This document shows, one piece after another, positions 19,133-30,618 of a DNA stretch of 64,000 nt; the stretch's first letter is position 1, and each line of letters begins with the position of its first letter. The position numbers and the translations under genes are program-made. Source of the stretch: Woeseiaceae bacterium (GTDB taxonomy: Bacteria; Pseudomonadota; Gammaproteobacteria; Steroidobacterales; Woeseiaceae); the NCBI GenBank assembly GCA_030065985.1, contig JASJCM010000015.1, forward strand, positions 1 through 64,000, in the 5' to 3' direction. The notes below the pieces were generated by a model, which saw only the letters and a list, made by a program, of their open reading frames with translations, did no database searches and was not told where the DNA came from.

Positions 19133-21253
19133 ATGAAACAGGACAATCCGCTCATTCGCATCGACCCTGGATCGATGTCCGTTTTTGCCACGCAAATTCT
19201 CGAAGCCGTGCGCGGTGCGCGCGCTGTCGTCGTCCACGACACAGCGGGACAGGTTGCATGGGCCAGTCCGGGCCTCGCTGAAAGAAACACCAGTGACTTC
19301 GACAGCACCCCGGACCAGAACAAGTATGTTTTTGACCTCAAGCATGCCAGTTCCCATAGTCGCATTGGCACATTGGGCATCCTGACAACGGCGTCAGACC
19401 CGGACAGCGCAGAATTCGTGCACAGCGTGATCGAGCCGATCCTGCAGTGCATAGAACGGCAGGTCGACATCAATACCGAGCTCTCGGCAGTACGACACGT
19501 ATCCGAGGAAACTCGCCGTGGCGCGAAGCTGCTCATCGAGCTTGATGACCTCGACGATTGTGCCGACCCCGTCGCCGCGATTCAGCAGCTGCTCGAACGC
19601 AGCGCCAGCCACTTTGGCGCATTATTCACGGCTGTACTGCTACCCGGGGACGGGATACAGGCGATCTACCCAACGCCGGCCGCGGACAACCCGGAGAATG
19701 ACCGTCGCCTGATGGGCCGACTCGGCAAGCTGATGTCGTCCGCCAAGATGCACCGTAAGGTGACACGCAGCAGGTCAGGTCGATCGCACTTCATAACGAC
19801 GCCGGTTTTCGATTCGGCGGATGACGTAATCGGCGTGTATGTCGTCGCGAGTGAGAGCGAGTTCTCGAACGACCAGATTCGTCTTTGCCGCGCGATCAGC
19901 TCGAAGCTGTACGCACTCGGGAACGTTCCGGAGACTACGGTTTCCACGTCGTTCTCGAGGAACGACTTCCTGCGGTACGTCGCTGAGGTAATCAGACGCG
20001 AGAGCGCCACGTCACATGCCGTGCTGATGGTCGATATCGACAAGCTGCACATTGTCAACGACAACTTCGGCCATATGGCCGGCGATAAGGTCATCAAGAA
20101 GACGAATCGGCAACTCGTCGACTGTGTAAAACGCGGCGACATTGTCGCCAGGTTGGGTGGGGATATCTTCGGCATGTTCCTGCGTGGTGCCGACGAGCAG
20201 GACGCGGTTCAGCGAGCTGAGTTCCTGTTGCAGACAGTGGCCACAGAAACCGTCAGGCATGAGAACCGGAACGTCTCGGTAACAGCAAGCATCGGCGTCG
20301 CGCTGATTCCCGACGTCGTATCCGACGCCGAATCCGCCGTAAGCACTGCAGAGGTTGCAACAAGATCAGCAAAGGGCCGCGGTGGCAACCGGTGCGTCGT
20401 ATTCCGGGACCTCGATGCAAGCGTCATGCAGCGCCGCAGTGACCTGGACCAGGTCGGTCGCCTGCAGTCCGCACTGCTCGACGATCGGTTCGTTCTGTTT
20501 GCTCAGCCAATCAAGCCCTTGCAGACTGCTGAGACGGCGCCGCGTTACGAGATTCTCGTAAGGATGCTGGAAGAGGACGGTACGGTTTTGCCACCGAACA
20601 AGTTCCTGTCCGCGGCGGAACGCTACCAGATGATGAGCGCCATCGATCGCTGGGTCATTCGCCAGACGCTGGATCAGCTTAGTGCGGCGGATAATCCACT
20701 CGAGGTCGGGCTTGGCAGTTTCAGTATCAACGTCTCGGCGCAGTCGCTCATGGACAAGGACTTCCTCGAGTTCGTCGAACACCAGATCGCCGAAAGTGGC
20801 GTGCCGCCAGACGCGATCTGCTTCGAGATTACCGAGACATCGATCGTGCGTTGCCTGGAGATGGCCCAGTACTTCATCTCACGCATGCGCCATCTGGGTT
20901 GCCGTGTGGCGCTGGACGATTTCGGCACGGGCTACTGTTCGTTCGCGTACCTGAAGGACCTCAGCGTCAATTACGTCAAGGTTGACGGGGTCTTCATTCG
21001 CGACATTCTGGAGAATCCGTTATCCGAGGCAATCGTCGCGTCACTGGTCAGGATTGCCGAGGTCATGTCGGCGGCGGTCGTTGCCGAGCACGTTGAAACC
21101 GATCTGATCGTGCAACGGCTGCGACAGCACGGTGTCAGCTTCGGTCAGGGTTTCGGCATCGGCAAACCGCGGCCTCTCCAGGACGTACTGGCCGGCATTG
21201 GACCAACCGTTGATTTCGCGTCGCATACCTCGAAGGTGCGCGTTGGCGAATAA
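19133..21253 (+). CDS. Cyclic-di-GMP protein with degenerate GGDEF and apparently active EAL
   Basis: A 706-residue signalling protein in the cytosol (no signal peptide or membrane helix seen). Residues about 1-280 hold two sensory-like alpha/beta segments, possibly GAF-type. The GGDEF domain (about 290-440) has VDIDKLHIVNDNFGHMAGDK but the signature reads GGDIF, so cyclase activity is doubtful. The EAL domain (about 445-700) keeps the residues for phosphodiesterase: EIL in place of EAL, NVSAQSL, FEITET, DDFGTG, VKVDG, AEHVET and GQGFGIGKP. It is probably a c-di-GMP phosphodiesterase, with the GGDEF part serving as a regulatory domain. A terminator follows directly. Confidence 0.88.
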   Translation: MKQDNPLIRIDPGSMSVFATQILEAVRGARAVVVHDTAGQVAWASPGLAERNTSDFDSTPDQNKYVFDLKHASSHSRIGTLGILTTASDPDSAEFVHSVIEPILQCIERQVDINTELSAVRHVSEETRRGAKLLIELDDLDDCADPVAAIQQLLERSASHFGALFTAVLLPGDGIQAIYPTPAADNPENDRRLMGRLGKLMSSAKMHRKVTRSRSGRSHFITTPVFDSADDVIGVYVVASESEFSNDQIRLCRAISSKLYALGNVPETTVSTSFSRNDFLRYVAEVIRRESATSHAVLMVDIDKLHIVNDNFGHMAGDKVIKKTNRQLVDCVKRGDIVARLGGDIFGMFLRGADEQDAVQRAEFLLQTVATETVRHENRNVSVTASIGVALIPDVVSDAESAVSTAEVATRSAKGRGGNRCVVFRDLDASVMQRRSDLDQVGRLQSALLDDRFVLFAQPIKPLQTAETAPRYEILVRMLEEDGTVLPPNKFLSAAERYQMMSAIDRWVIRQTLDQLSAADNPLEVGLGSFSINVSAQSLMDKDFLEFVEHQIAESGVPPDAICFEITETSIVRCLEMAQYFISRMRHLGCRVALDDFGTGYCSFAYLKDLSVNYVKVDGVFIRDILENPLSEAIVASLVRIAEVMSAAVVAEHVETDLIVQRLRQHGVSFGQGFGIGKPRPLQDVLAGIGPTVDFASHTSKVRVGE

Positions 21254-21281
21254 AAACGGCGGCGCAAATGCGCCGCCGTTT
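21254..21281. terminator. Bidirectional terminator between GGDEF/EAL gene and katG
   Basis: A 13-base perfect stem (AAACGGCGGCGCA / TGCGCCGCCGTTT) with an AA loop. On the minus strand it is followed by a run of five T, which suits katG; it also ends the plus-strand gene that stops at 21253. Confidence 0.85.
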
Positions 21282-21307
21282 GTCTTCCTGAGCTAACGCA
21301 GAGTCGA

Positions 21308-23623
<2,316 letters not shown>

Positions 23624-23739
23624 TCAGTCTATAAATAAATTGGAATAATTATCTTACAACGTCCTATTAAATCGATCGCTAACCACAGGCCCGCACAGCA
23701 CCTTATGTCGATGCTGTGCAGTTCTAAAGTTCCAACGAA

Positions 23740-25041
23740 TCAGCGCAACGCGCCGTTGGTGATCCAGGTACGGATGATGTCAATGTCGCCCTGCGGGATC
23801 GAGCCCGTCGGCGGCATGACGCCACCGGTGATACCGCCAACACCTTCCATCTTGCGGATCAGATAGCTCGCGTCCGGATCGCCCGGCGCGACCAGCAGGA
23901 CGTTCATTTGGCCCGTCTGGTTGCTGAACTGCCCAACCAGCTCGAGGAAGCTTGTGTCGGCGTCTGCCAGCGACAGGCCGGCTGCCTGAGCGGTGTTGTT
24001 GTGGCAACCTACCGTCGCGCATGTCGGCGTGAAGACGTTCGTCTGAATTTCATCGAGCGTCGGTCCGAATGCAACCGGCGGCGCCATAATCGTGAACGGA
24101 CCCACGAAGTCGCCACCTGCCTGGCCGTTGCCCGACGGGAATGAGCCCGAGAACTCGCCGTCCAGTGCGTTCGCATCAAGGTCCATGATGAAGGACGCGC
24201 CTGAACCAAGCAGGAGAACGCGGTAGTTGCCGTCAGGGATATTGACACCGGCAAGGTCCATAACCGCGCTCTGCGGGTTCCCGGTCGGTACCGTAATGGA
24301 ATTCGCAGTAATGTCGACGCCGTTCCCGTCTTCAAGAATGAACGTCATCGCGTTCACTGTCGACGCATCCAGCTCCCTGTCGAAGCCGGCAACAATCTGC
24401 GTCGGCGCCATGTCGATCGTGCTGTTCGGTGTGACAGACAAGGTCGTCACGCGAATCGGCGCTGCAGGAGGCGGTGCCGTATCGTCAACCGCACCCGCGG
24501 CGACCCATTGACGAATCGTCGCGATGTCTGCAGCCGGCAATGCGCCGCTCGGCGGCATTACCCCACCAGAGCCGGCAGTGCCTTCCAGCTTCTGGATCAG
24601 ATAGCTGATATCCGGGTTCGAAGGATTCACGCGCTGGATGTTGCCGTCCTGGGAACTCGCAACACCGACCAGCTGGGCGTAACTGTTAGCGGCTTCGAGA
24701 TTCAGGCTCGCCGCCGGGTTAGCACCCGCGTGACAACCCGACGTTGCGCATGTCGGCGTAAAGACAGCTGCCTGGATCTCGGAGAAGTTGGCGCCAAAAC
24801 TGGAACCGCCGCCGGAACCGCCGCCAGAACCACCACCGGAGCCACCACCGGAGCCACCGCCAGAGCCGCCGCCTGAGCCACCACCGGACCCACCGCCGCC
24901 GGTGTTACCGCCGCCGGCGTTGAGGGCCGCAACGGCCTTGTCGTAGGAGGTTTCGTAGCATGCGCCGAGGGTCACAGCCATCAGCAGCAGTGGCAGAATC
25001 AGCCACGCCTTTCGCACACGGGTTGCAATCCGGTTTTCCAT
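23740..25041 (-). CDS. Lipoprotein with two cytochrome-c-like domains flanking an Ig-like domain
   Basis: A 433-residue predicted lipoprotein: signal and lipobox LGAC, then a Gly/Ser linker of 33 residues (24802-24900). Two homologous cytochrome-like domains follow: the first with CATSGCH and GGVMPPSGALPAADIATIRQW, the second near the C-terminus with CATVGCH and GGVMPPTGSIPQGDIDIIRTW. CX4CH replaces the usual CXXCH; the MPP methionine is a plausible axial ligand. Between them is a beta-rich segment with a Big_5-like Ig character (TLSVTPNSTIDMAPTQIVAGF). The ATG at 25041 is supported by AAAGG upstream. Probably an envelope electron carrier; no redox partner is nearby. Confidence 0.75.
   Translation of the reverse strand: MENRIATRVRKAWLILPLLLMAVTLGACYETSYDKAVAALNAGGGNTGGGGSGGGSGGGSGGGSGGGSGGGSGGGSGGGSSFGANFSEIQAAVFTPTCATSGCHAGANPAASLNLEAANSYAQLVGVASSQDGNIQRVNPSNPDISYLIQKLEGTAGSGGVMPPSGALPAADIATIRQWVAAGAVDDTAPPPAAPIRVTTLSVTPNSTIDMAPTQIVAGFDRELDASTVNAMTFILEDGNGVDITANSITVPTGNPQSAVMDLAGVNIPDGNYRVLLLGSGASFIMDLDANALDGEFSGSFPSGNGQAGGDFVGPFTIMAPPVAFGPTLDEIQTNVFTPTCATVGCHNNTAQAAGLSLADADTSFLELVGQFSNQTGQMNVLLVAPGDPDASYLIRKMEGVGGITGGVMPPTGSIPQGDIDIIRTWITNGALR
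24802..24900 (-). repeat. Gly-Ser linker-coding repeat (GGGGS plus seven GGGS)
   Basis: 33 codons encode GGGGS followed by seven GGGS units, inside the lipoprotein gene. The 12-base units use varying synonymous glycine and serine codons, so the peptide repeat appears maintained by selection more than by recent slippage. Confidence 0.9.
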
Positions 25042-25155
25042 GCCACACACCTTTAATACGCCGACTCTTGATGATAGTCGTACGGTCTGTCAAAGATGTG
25101 ACGTTGATCGCATTACAGCGTGTCGCCTTTCAGCGACAGCGAGCCGTGTTAAGCG

Positions 25156-26577
25156 TTATGGATTCGGCGCGCCGGGATCTTCTGCGATGGACGCTTCGTG
25201 GTCTTCCAGGACCTGGTAGAGCGGAAAATCGATCCATGTGTCGTTGAGGTAGTTGAGCTCGGGCACCTCTTCTTTCGGGTCAACCAGCAGGTTGTAGACC
25301 GATGGATAGGCCATCTCGCGGATCGCGTAGGTGTCCGCGTCCATCTCTCGCAGCAACAGTTTCCAGTCTCGCCATTTCACGCCGAACAGGACATTGCCAA
25401 TGTAGATGACGACAGATTCCCGGTCTGATTTGTCGGTCTTTCCGGTCAGGAAATTTGTCTGGTCGACGCCGTCGTAGACTCGGTCGGTCGGTAGATCCAC
25501 GTCGACGATGCTGGCTACCGTAGGCAGCAGGTCGACGGCGTGGACGATCTCATTCGAGACGCGCTTCGCGGGGATCTTCCCTGGCCAGCGGATAAGAAAC
25601 GGAACACGCAGTGAGCCCTCGTAAGGCGAGAACATGCCGCTGCGCCACGGACCCGTGAAACCGAACGAGCGTGGCACACCTTCGCGCCCGTTATCCGATG
25701 TGAAAATGAAGATCGTATCGTCCTTGAGCCCGGCCTTGTCGACAGTGTCGAGGACCTCACCCACATAGTCGTCGGTCTGCGCAAGTACATCGGCAAAGCT
25801 GCCGTTGCCGGTCTTGCCGTAATAATCCGGATGCGGATCGACGGGCTCATGCGTTTGCGTGTACGAGAGAAACACGAAGAACGGCTGATTCTCCTTTGCC
25901 TTGCGCTCGATGAAGTCGATCGCCTGGTCCGTAATCTCGCGGTCGATTACCTTGCGCTTCGCACGATCGTAAACGTCGAGCTTTTTGGGCTCCTCACCAC
26001 GCTTCGCGGTCATCACGTGCGTGAACACGGCATCGGGGTGGCTACCGGGGATGAAGCTGTTACTGTCCGGCCAGAATGCCCGGTCGGACGACCGCGGGAT
26101 TCCAATCCACTCATCGAATCCCTGGCCGGTCGGGAATCGACCCTCAGTATCACCAAGATGCCATTTGCCGAACAGCGCTGTCGCATAGCCGGAGTCTGAC
26201 AGCATCTCGGCCAGGGTCATTTCCCACTTCGTAATGCCGTACCAGACGCCGCGCGGCGGGCCGTCGGGCCGTTGCCGTGTGCGAATGCCGTAACGGCCAG
26301 TCATGAGCGACGCGCGCGACGGCGTGCACTCTGCCTCGACGTTGTAGTTTGTCAGCTGCAGGCCCTCGGCCGCGATGCCGTCAATATTGGGCGTCGGTGC
26401 GCCCCGCATGACGCCGCCACCGTAGACGCCGATTTCGCCCCAGCCGAAGTTGTCCATGAGAACGAGGACGATATTGGGATTCTTTGCATCGCCTTGCGCA
26501 GCAACAAGCGATGGCACGAAAGCGAATACGAGTAATACGACCGCGGTCAGTCCCGCGCTTCGAACGAGCTTCCCCAT
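25156..26577 (-). CDS. Exported sulfatase (arylsulfatase family)
   Basis: A 473-residue type I sulfatase. It opens with a signal peptide ending VAAQ, then NPNIVLVLMDNFGWGEIG with the metal aspartates, the formylglycine signature CTPSRASLMTGRYG (cysteine about residue 84; Cys type, so it needs an FGE-like maturase), LFGKWHLGD, and SDNGREG in the second metal half. This is the formylglycine-dependent class of polysaccharide or small-molecule sulfate esterases, likely periplasmic. Substrate cannot be read from sequence. A sulfated algal polysaccharide fits the nearby GH30 and GH81 genes but is inference. 59 bases separate it from the GH30 gene, on the same strand. Confidence 0.92.
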   Translation of the reverse strand: MGKLVRSAGLTAVVLLVFAFVPSLVAAQGDAKNPNIVLVLMDNFGWGEIGVYGGGVMRGAPTPNIDGIAAEGLQLTNYNVEAECTPSRASLMTGRYGIRTRQRPDGPPRGVWYGITKWEMTLAEMLSDSGYATALFGKWHLGDTEGRFPTGQGFDEWIGIPRSSDRAFWPDSNSFIPGSHPDAVFTHVMTAKRGEEPKKLDVYDRAKRKVIDREITDQAIDFIERKAKENQPFFVFLSYTQTHEPVDPHPDYYGKTGNGSFADVLAQTDDYVGEVLDTVDKAGLKDDTIFIFTSDNGREGVPRSFGFTGPWRSGMFSPYEGSLRVPFLIRWPGKIPAKRVSNEIVHAVDLLPTVASIVDVDLPTDRVYDGVDQTNFLTGKTDKSDRESVVIYIGNVLFGVKWRDWKLLLREMDADTYAIREMAYPSVYNLLVDPKEEVPELNYLNDTWIDFPLYQVLEDHEASIAEDPGAPNP

Positions 26578-26636
26578 GACCGACCCCCTCTTCTTGTTGG
26601 CTTAGACCATACCAGCTGGTCCGGGGCGACGCCTAA

Positions 26637-28316
26637 TCAGTCGAGCGGGATCCGTACCGTCTGAATCGCATTGGCAGGGATAGTAACTTCAGCGAACTGT
26701 TCGCCGATTTGCAGGCTGTACTCGATTGGCTGCTTCGTCGTATTCAGCAATTGCACACTTAGTAGGCCCGCCTCACTCAGGGTTGCGACGGCATACAGCG
26801 CGTCGGTATCGAGTCCATTGAGTTGCCTGCTGGTCTCAACAACCGTATCGCCGGGGCGGATTGTGCGGCTGAATTGCGCGAGCACATGGAAGATGGGCGT
26901 GTAATAGACCTGCCGTGTCTCGGTATCGATCATGATCGGCGCGCCGCAGTAGTTCAGCACATGATTCGGTCCGCCGTGCCGGTCAAGGACCACGTTCCAA
27001 TCGATCCAGCCGCTCATCCAGTTGTCGAGACTGACAATGATGTTTCTCGCGTAGCGGTGCACCGGTACATACATCGGGTGGTACTCCGGATCTGGCGCCC
27101 AGGTTGCGGTGTAGGCCCAGTCGGTCGCGGTCGTGTTCCACCAGAAAGCGTCGTTGTCAAACCAGTTAGCCTCTTCTTCATAGCCGTCAGGATCGGTAAT
27201 ACCTGGCGGTGCCGGACGTCCGAGGTTGTCGATGGTGCCCTCGGTATGAATGATGTCGAAATCCGGAAACTTGTCGTGCACGGCGTTCAGCGCCTCTTCG
27301 AACACGCGATTCGTGCTCGAGTACCAGTGAACAGCCGTGCCATAGACATACTGCGCCGCTTCGGCATCGCCGAGTACTACGTCGGCCCAGTGCTCGGCGC
27401 CGTCGCGATTCTGATCATAGATCAGCACCTTGATGTCACCGTGCCCACCGGCCTGCAGCGCAGGCCCCAGGTGATCCCGGATGAAATCGCGCTGGGTCTC
27501 GGCCGTAAAATGCATGCTCTCCCAGTTCCCGCTGTTGCCATGCGGCTCATTCACCGGCGTCATACCCCAGATATCGACGCCTTCGGCCTCATAGGCATCG
27601 TAGTATTTGACGAGGTAGTCCGCGTACGTAGACACGTATTCATCCTTGAGAACGCCACCGGTGCCCTGCCCGTAGTTTTCGGGCCTGCCACCCACGTACC
27701 AGTCTTCGATGTCTTTCATCCAGGCTGGCGCGGTCCAGGCGGATGCAACGATATTCAGCGTCTCGTCCTCCTGCGATGCCTTGATGTCCAGCGCTTCCTT
27801 GATCATTGGCAGCAGGTCGAAGGTCTCGTCCTGTATGCCCGGATAGTCCGCTTTGCTGAAGCCGTCTTTGTCAACCTCAATGCTGAAATGCTCGAGGGCT
27901 GCATCGTCGGCGACATCGGCGTAAGAGAATTTGCCCTCGACCGAAAAATCCGTTGAACCGACCACGGTTCTTGCGAGCGAGAAGTTTGCACCGTTCTCAC
28001 TATAGATTTGTGCCATGACACCCTGGCGCGTGTCCTTGTCGAGGTGGGCAAGGACAAATGCGGACGATTCGGTGAATGAAGAACCGATACCGGTGATCGT
28101 CTGCCGAGCCTTATCAGGGTCGACAACGATGACGGTACCGCTAGCCTGGCCGGCGACGAACGCGACATTGTCCTTGACGGCCAGCTTGTCGCCGCCCTCG
28201 CTGGTGACTATCACTTCACTAGAGGACAGCAGCCCATCGGAACCGCCCTCTTCGGTGCTCATGCCACATGAGGAGACCAACACAGCCATGGAGATTGGTA
28301 TCAGTCTTCTTGTCAT
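26637..28316 (-). CDS. Glycoside hydrolase family 30-type lipoprotein
   Basis: A 559-residue glycosidase with a lipobox near the N-terminus (MAVLVSSCGMS). The GH30 barrel begins with QTITGIGSSFTESSA and YSENGANFSLARTVVGSTDFS. The acid/base is Glu257 in MTPVNEPHGN and the nucleophile Glu359 in IIHTEGTID; SWxSG-type and C-terminal beta domain regions follow. GH30 includes beta-1,6-glucanases and glucosylceramidases, so a beta-glucan side-chain function is plausible. The ATG at 28316 is chosen because the channel gene stops at 28321. The frame continues upstream through the channel gene but is not credible. No clear own promoter is visible, so co-transcription with the channel gene is likely. 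Confidence 0.88.
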   Translation of the reverse strand: MTRRLIPISMAVLVSSCGMSTEEGGSDGLLSSSEVIVTSEGGDKLAVKDNVAFVAGQASGTVIVVDPDKARQTITGIGSSFTESSAFVLAHLDKDTRQGVMAQIYSENGANFSLARTVVGSTDFSVEGKFSYADVADDAALEHFSIEVDKDGFSKADYPGIQDETFDLLPMIKEALDIKASQEDETLNIVASAWTAPAWMKDIEDWYVGGRPENYGQGTGGVLKDEYVSTYADYLVKYYDAYEAEGVDIWGMTPVNEPHGNSGNWESMHFTAETQRDFIRDHLGPALQAGGHGDIKVLIYDQNRDGAEHWADVVLGDAEAAQYVYGTAVHWYSSTNRVFEEALNAVHDKFPDFDIIHTEGTIDNLGRPAPPGITDPDGYEEEANWFDNDAFWWNTTATDWAYTATWAPDPEYHPMYVPVHRYARNIIVSLDNWMSGWIDWNVVLDRHGGPNHVLNYCGAPIMIDTETRQVYYTPIFHVLAQFSRTIRPGDTVVETSRQLNGLDTDALYAVATLSEAGLLSVQLLNTTKQPIEYSLQIGEQFAEVTIPANAIQTVRIPLD

Positions 28317-28320
28317 AGCT

Positions 28321-29148
28321 TCAATCGGTGCCTTGACCGCGCAGTCTTTTGATTTCCTTCGCCAGATCATCGATCTTTTTCGCGAGTGCCTCACGTTCAT
28401 CGTGGGCAATCTCCGCCTCCTCGTGAATCTCTTCGCCGGTTTCCGCATGCAACATATGCATTGAATTTACGATCAATGCAATAAAGAGGTTCAGCACCGT
28501 GAAGCTTGTGACAACGATAAACGGTACGAAGAACGTCCAGGCGTGCGGATACACCTCCATGACAGGCCGCACGATACCCATAGACCAGCTTTCGAGGGTC
28601 ATGATCTGGAACAGGCTGAACATCGACGCTCCGATGTTCCCGAACCAGTGCGGGAAAGCGGAACCGAAGAGACTCGTTGCCATGACAGCGGCGATGTAAT
28701 AGACGAGCAGCAGGACCAGGACGATCGAACCCATCCCCGGCAGTGCGTTGATTAGCGCGCTTACCACCTTGCGCATCGACGGCACGACCGACACGAGTCG
28801 CAGTACTCGCATGATGCGCAGTGCGCGCATGACGGACAATGGGCCGGCGGCCGGGATCCAGGCGATCGTCACGATCGTGAAGTCGAAGAGGTTCCAGCCA
28901 TCCCTGAAGAAGCGCGTGCGGTACACACCCAGCTTGAGCAGCAGCTCGATCGTGAAAATCCACAGCGCCGCCGAATCAATCGCGTGGAGGACAGGGCCGG
29001 CGAGAGCAACCATCGTTGGCGATGTCTCGAGGCCTAGCGTGACGGCATTCACGATGATCACCGCCGTTACAAAATGCTGGAAGACACGAGACTCCACGAA
29101 ACTACGAAGTCCACTCGCGCGCTCTACGGCGTCTGGCCGGCTGTTCAT
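28321..29148 (-). CDS. Bacterial voltage-gated sodium channel (NavAb/NaChBac family)
   Basis: A 275-residue single-repeat six-helix channel. The voltage-sensor helix S4 (about 104-126) has arginines at 108, 111, 114 and 117, matching NavAb R1-R4, and the S4-S5 linker VVPSMRKVVSALINALPGM follows. The selectivity filter TLESWSM (184-190) is identical to that of NavAb and is followed by GIVRPVMEVYPHAWTFF. The C-terminal tail (240-272) is charged and coiled-coil-like (EEIHEEAEIAHDEREALAKKIDDL), as needed for tetramers. I chose the ATG at 29148, which gives the family length; upstream sequence is not conserved in character. It probably sets sodium entry for marine cells' motility or pH control. 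Confidence 0.95.
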   Translation of the reverse strand: MNSRPDAVERASGLRSFVESRVFQHFVTAVIIVNAVTLGLETSPTMVALAGPVLHAIDSAALWIFTIELLLKLGVYRTRFFRDGWNLFDFTIVTIAWIPAAGPLSVMRALRIMRVLRLVSVVPSMRKVVSALINALPGMGSIVLVLLLVYYIAAVMATSLFGSAFPHWFGNIGASMFSLFQIMTLESWSMGIVRPVMEVYPHAWTFFVPFIVVTSFTVLNLFIALIVNSMHMLHAETGEEIHEEAEIAHDEREALAKKIDDLAKEIKRLRGQGTD

Positions 29149-29359
29149 TTCAGAAACCCTCGGTAAGCAATCATTGCTCTGACTACATCCTAGTTGGTGA
29201 GTTCGCCGGAGTCCGGACCAAAGTCTCAATACCCTGGCTGTCCCGGCACCTGGCCTGGCGTGGAAGCCCTGTATCTTAAGCCAGAAACGAGTTGAAACAG
29301 ATTTCCCTGCCATGCGCGGGCAAAATCTCCAACTGGCAAACAGGTTGCGAAGACACGAG

Positions 29360-29656
29360 ATGAGCAACGCAATTGTTATCGAACGCAGCGAGAGTGGCTC
29401 GAAAGGCCGCTACGAGGCCCGTGTCGAAGGAAAGGACGGTGTCGGAGAACTCACCTATTCGCGCATGTCTGAGTCGAAAATCATCGCGGACCACACTGGA
29501 GTCGACGACAGCCTGCGCGGAACCGGCGTTGGCAAAGCGCTGGTCGAACGCCTGATCGCAGACGCGCGACAGGACGGTTTCAAAATCGTGCCGCTTTGTC
29601 CCTACGTCAAAGCGCAGTACCAGCGCCACCCCGAGTGGTCGGATGTGATGGAATGA
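29360..29656 (+). CDS. Small GNAT acetyltransferase (YjdJ-like)
   Basis: A 98-residue N-acetyltransferase of the short GNAT type that acts on an unknown amine. The acetyl-CoA site is visible as VDDSLRGTGVGKALVERLIADAR, followed by the IVPLCPYVKAQYQRHPEW end seen in YjdJ proteins. I chose the ATG at 29360; the longer frame adds a non-conserved tail (MRGQNLQLANRLRRHE). The stop overlaps the ATG of the DUF5996 gene by four bases (ATGA), so the two are translationally coupled. The divergent channel gene starts at 29148. Confidence 0.85.
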   Translation: MSNAIVIERSESGSKGRYEARVEGKDGVGELTYSRMSESKIIADHTGVDDSLRGTGVGKALVERLIADARQDGFKIVPLCPYVKAQYQRHPEWSDVME

Positions 29657-30618
29657 CGATGGATAGTCGAGCACTGACAGAAGACTGGCCGGCAATACCG
29701 TTTTCGGAATGGCGAGAAACCTCCGCCGCACTGCATCTCTTCACGCAGATCGTCGGCAAATACCGGCTGGCCCACAGCCCGTGGATCAATCACTCATGGC
29801 ACGCGACGCTTTACGTCACGCCTCGCGGCCTCACGACATCGATGATCCCGGACGGACCTGCGGGTATCGAGATTACATTCGACTTCGTTGACCAGGCCGT
29901 CCGCGGCCACACCGGCGCTGGCGCGACCTCGAGTTTCACGCTTGAGCCAATGGCCATCGCTTCCTTTCACGAGAAGCTCATTGCCCTCGTGACTGAGCTC
30001 GGTGGCGACCCCACGTTCCATGGCCGGCCAAATGAGCTGCCGGATCCGGTGCCGTTCGCCGAGGACACCGCAGAACGTCCATACGATGCGGATGCCGTCG
30101 CCCGTTTCCACCGCGCGCTCGTGTCCGTCAATCGTGTGCTGCAGAATTTCCGCACTGGTTTCCGCGGCAAGGTCAGTCCGGTCCATCTCTTCTGGGGCAG
30201 TTTCGATCTGGCAGTAACGCGTTTCTCAGGACGTCCTGCGCCATTGCACCCGGGCGGGATTCCGAACCTGCCCGATAACGTGACGCAGGAAGCCTACTCG
30301 CATGAAGTGTCGTCGGCCGGCTTCTGGCCGGGCGGCGGCCCTGTAGACGAAGCGGCGTTCTATGCCTATGCCTATCCGGGACCAGACGGCTTTGCCGAGG
30401 CAACCGTCCTGCCTGATGCCGCCTACTTCGACGAGGATTTTGGCGAGTTTGTCCTTCCTTACGAGGCCGTTCGCACTGCGGCGGACCCGGAGAAGACGCT
30501 GCGCGATTTTCTCGAGACGACCTACCGGGCAGCTGCGGAGCTGGCCGAGTGGGACCGTGCGCTCGAATGCGAGGGCGGCCTCATCGGCTCACCCCCGGCA
30601 ATCGGTACGCCGGACTAG
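29653..30618 (+). CDS. DUF5996-family protein
   Basis: A 321-residue soluble protein of unknown function in the DUF5996 family, recognised by the N-terminal PFSEWRETSAALHLFTQIVGKYRLAHSPWINHSWHATLYVTPRGLTTS pattern. Further landmarks are FDFVDQAV, PVHLFWGSFDLAVTRFSGRPAP in the centre and a C-terminal DEDFGEFVLPYEAVR. No signal peptide. The ATG at 29653 overlaps the preceding GNAT stop (an alternative ATG is at 29659). It converges on the AraC gene with an overlap of four bases. The paired GNAT may suggest a shared substrate, but this is a guess. Confidence 0.8.
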   Translation: MTMDSRALTEDWPAIPFSEWRETSAALHLFTQIVGKYRLAHSPWINHSWHATLYVTPRGLTTSMIPDGPAGIEITFDFVDQAVRGHTGAGATSSFTLEPMAIASFHEKLIALVTELGGDPTFHGRPNELPDPVPFAEDTAERPYDADAVARFHRALVSVNRVLQNFRTGFRGKVSPVHLFWGSFDLAVTRFSGRPAPLHPGGIPNLPDNVTQEAYSHEVSSAGFWPGGGPVDEAAFYAYAYPGPDGFAEATVLPDAAYFDEDFGEFVLPYEAVRTAADPEKTLRDFLETTYRAAAELAEWDRALECEGGLIGSPPAIGTPD

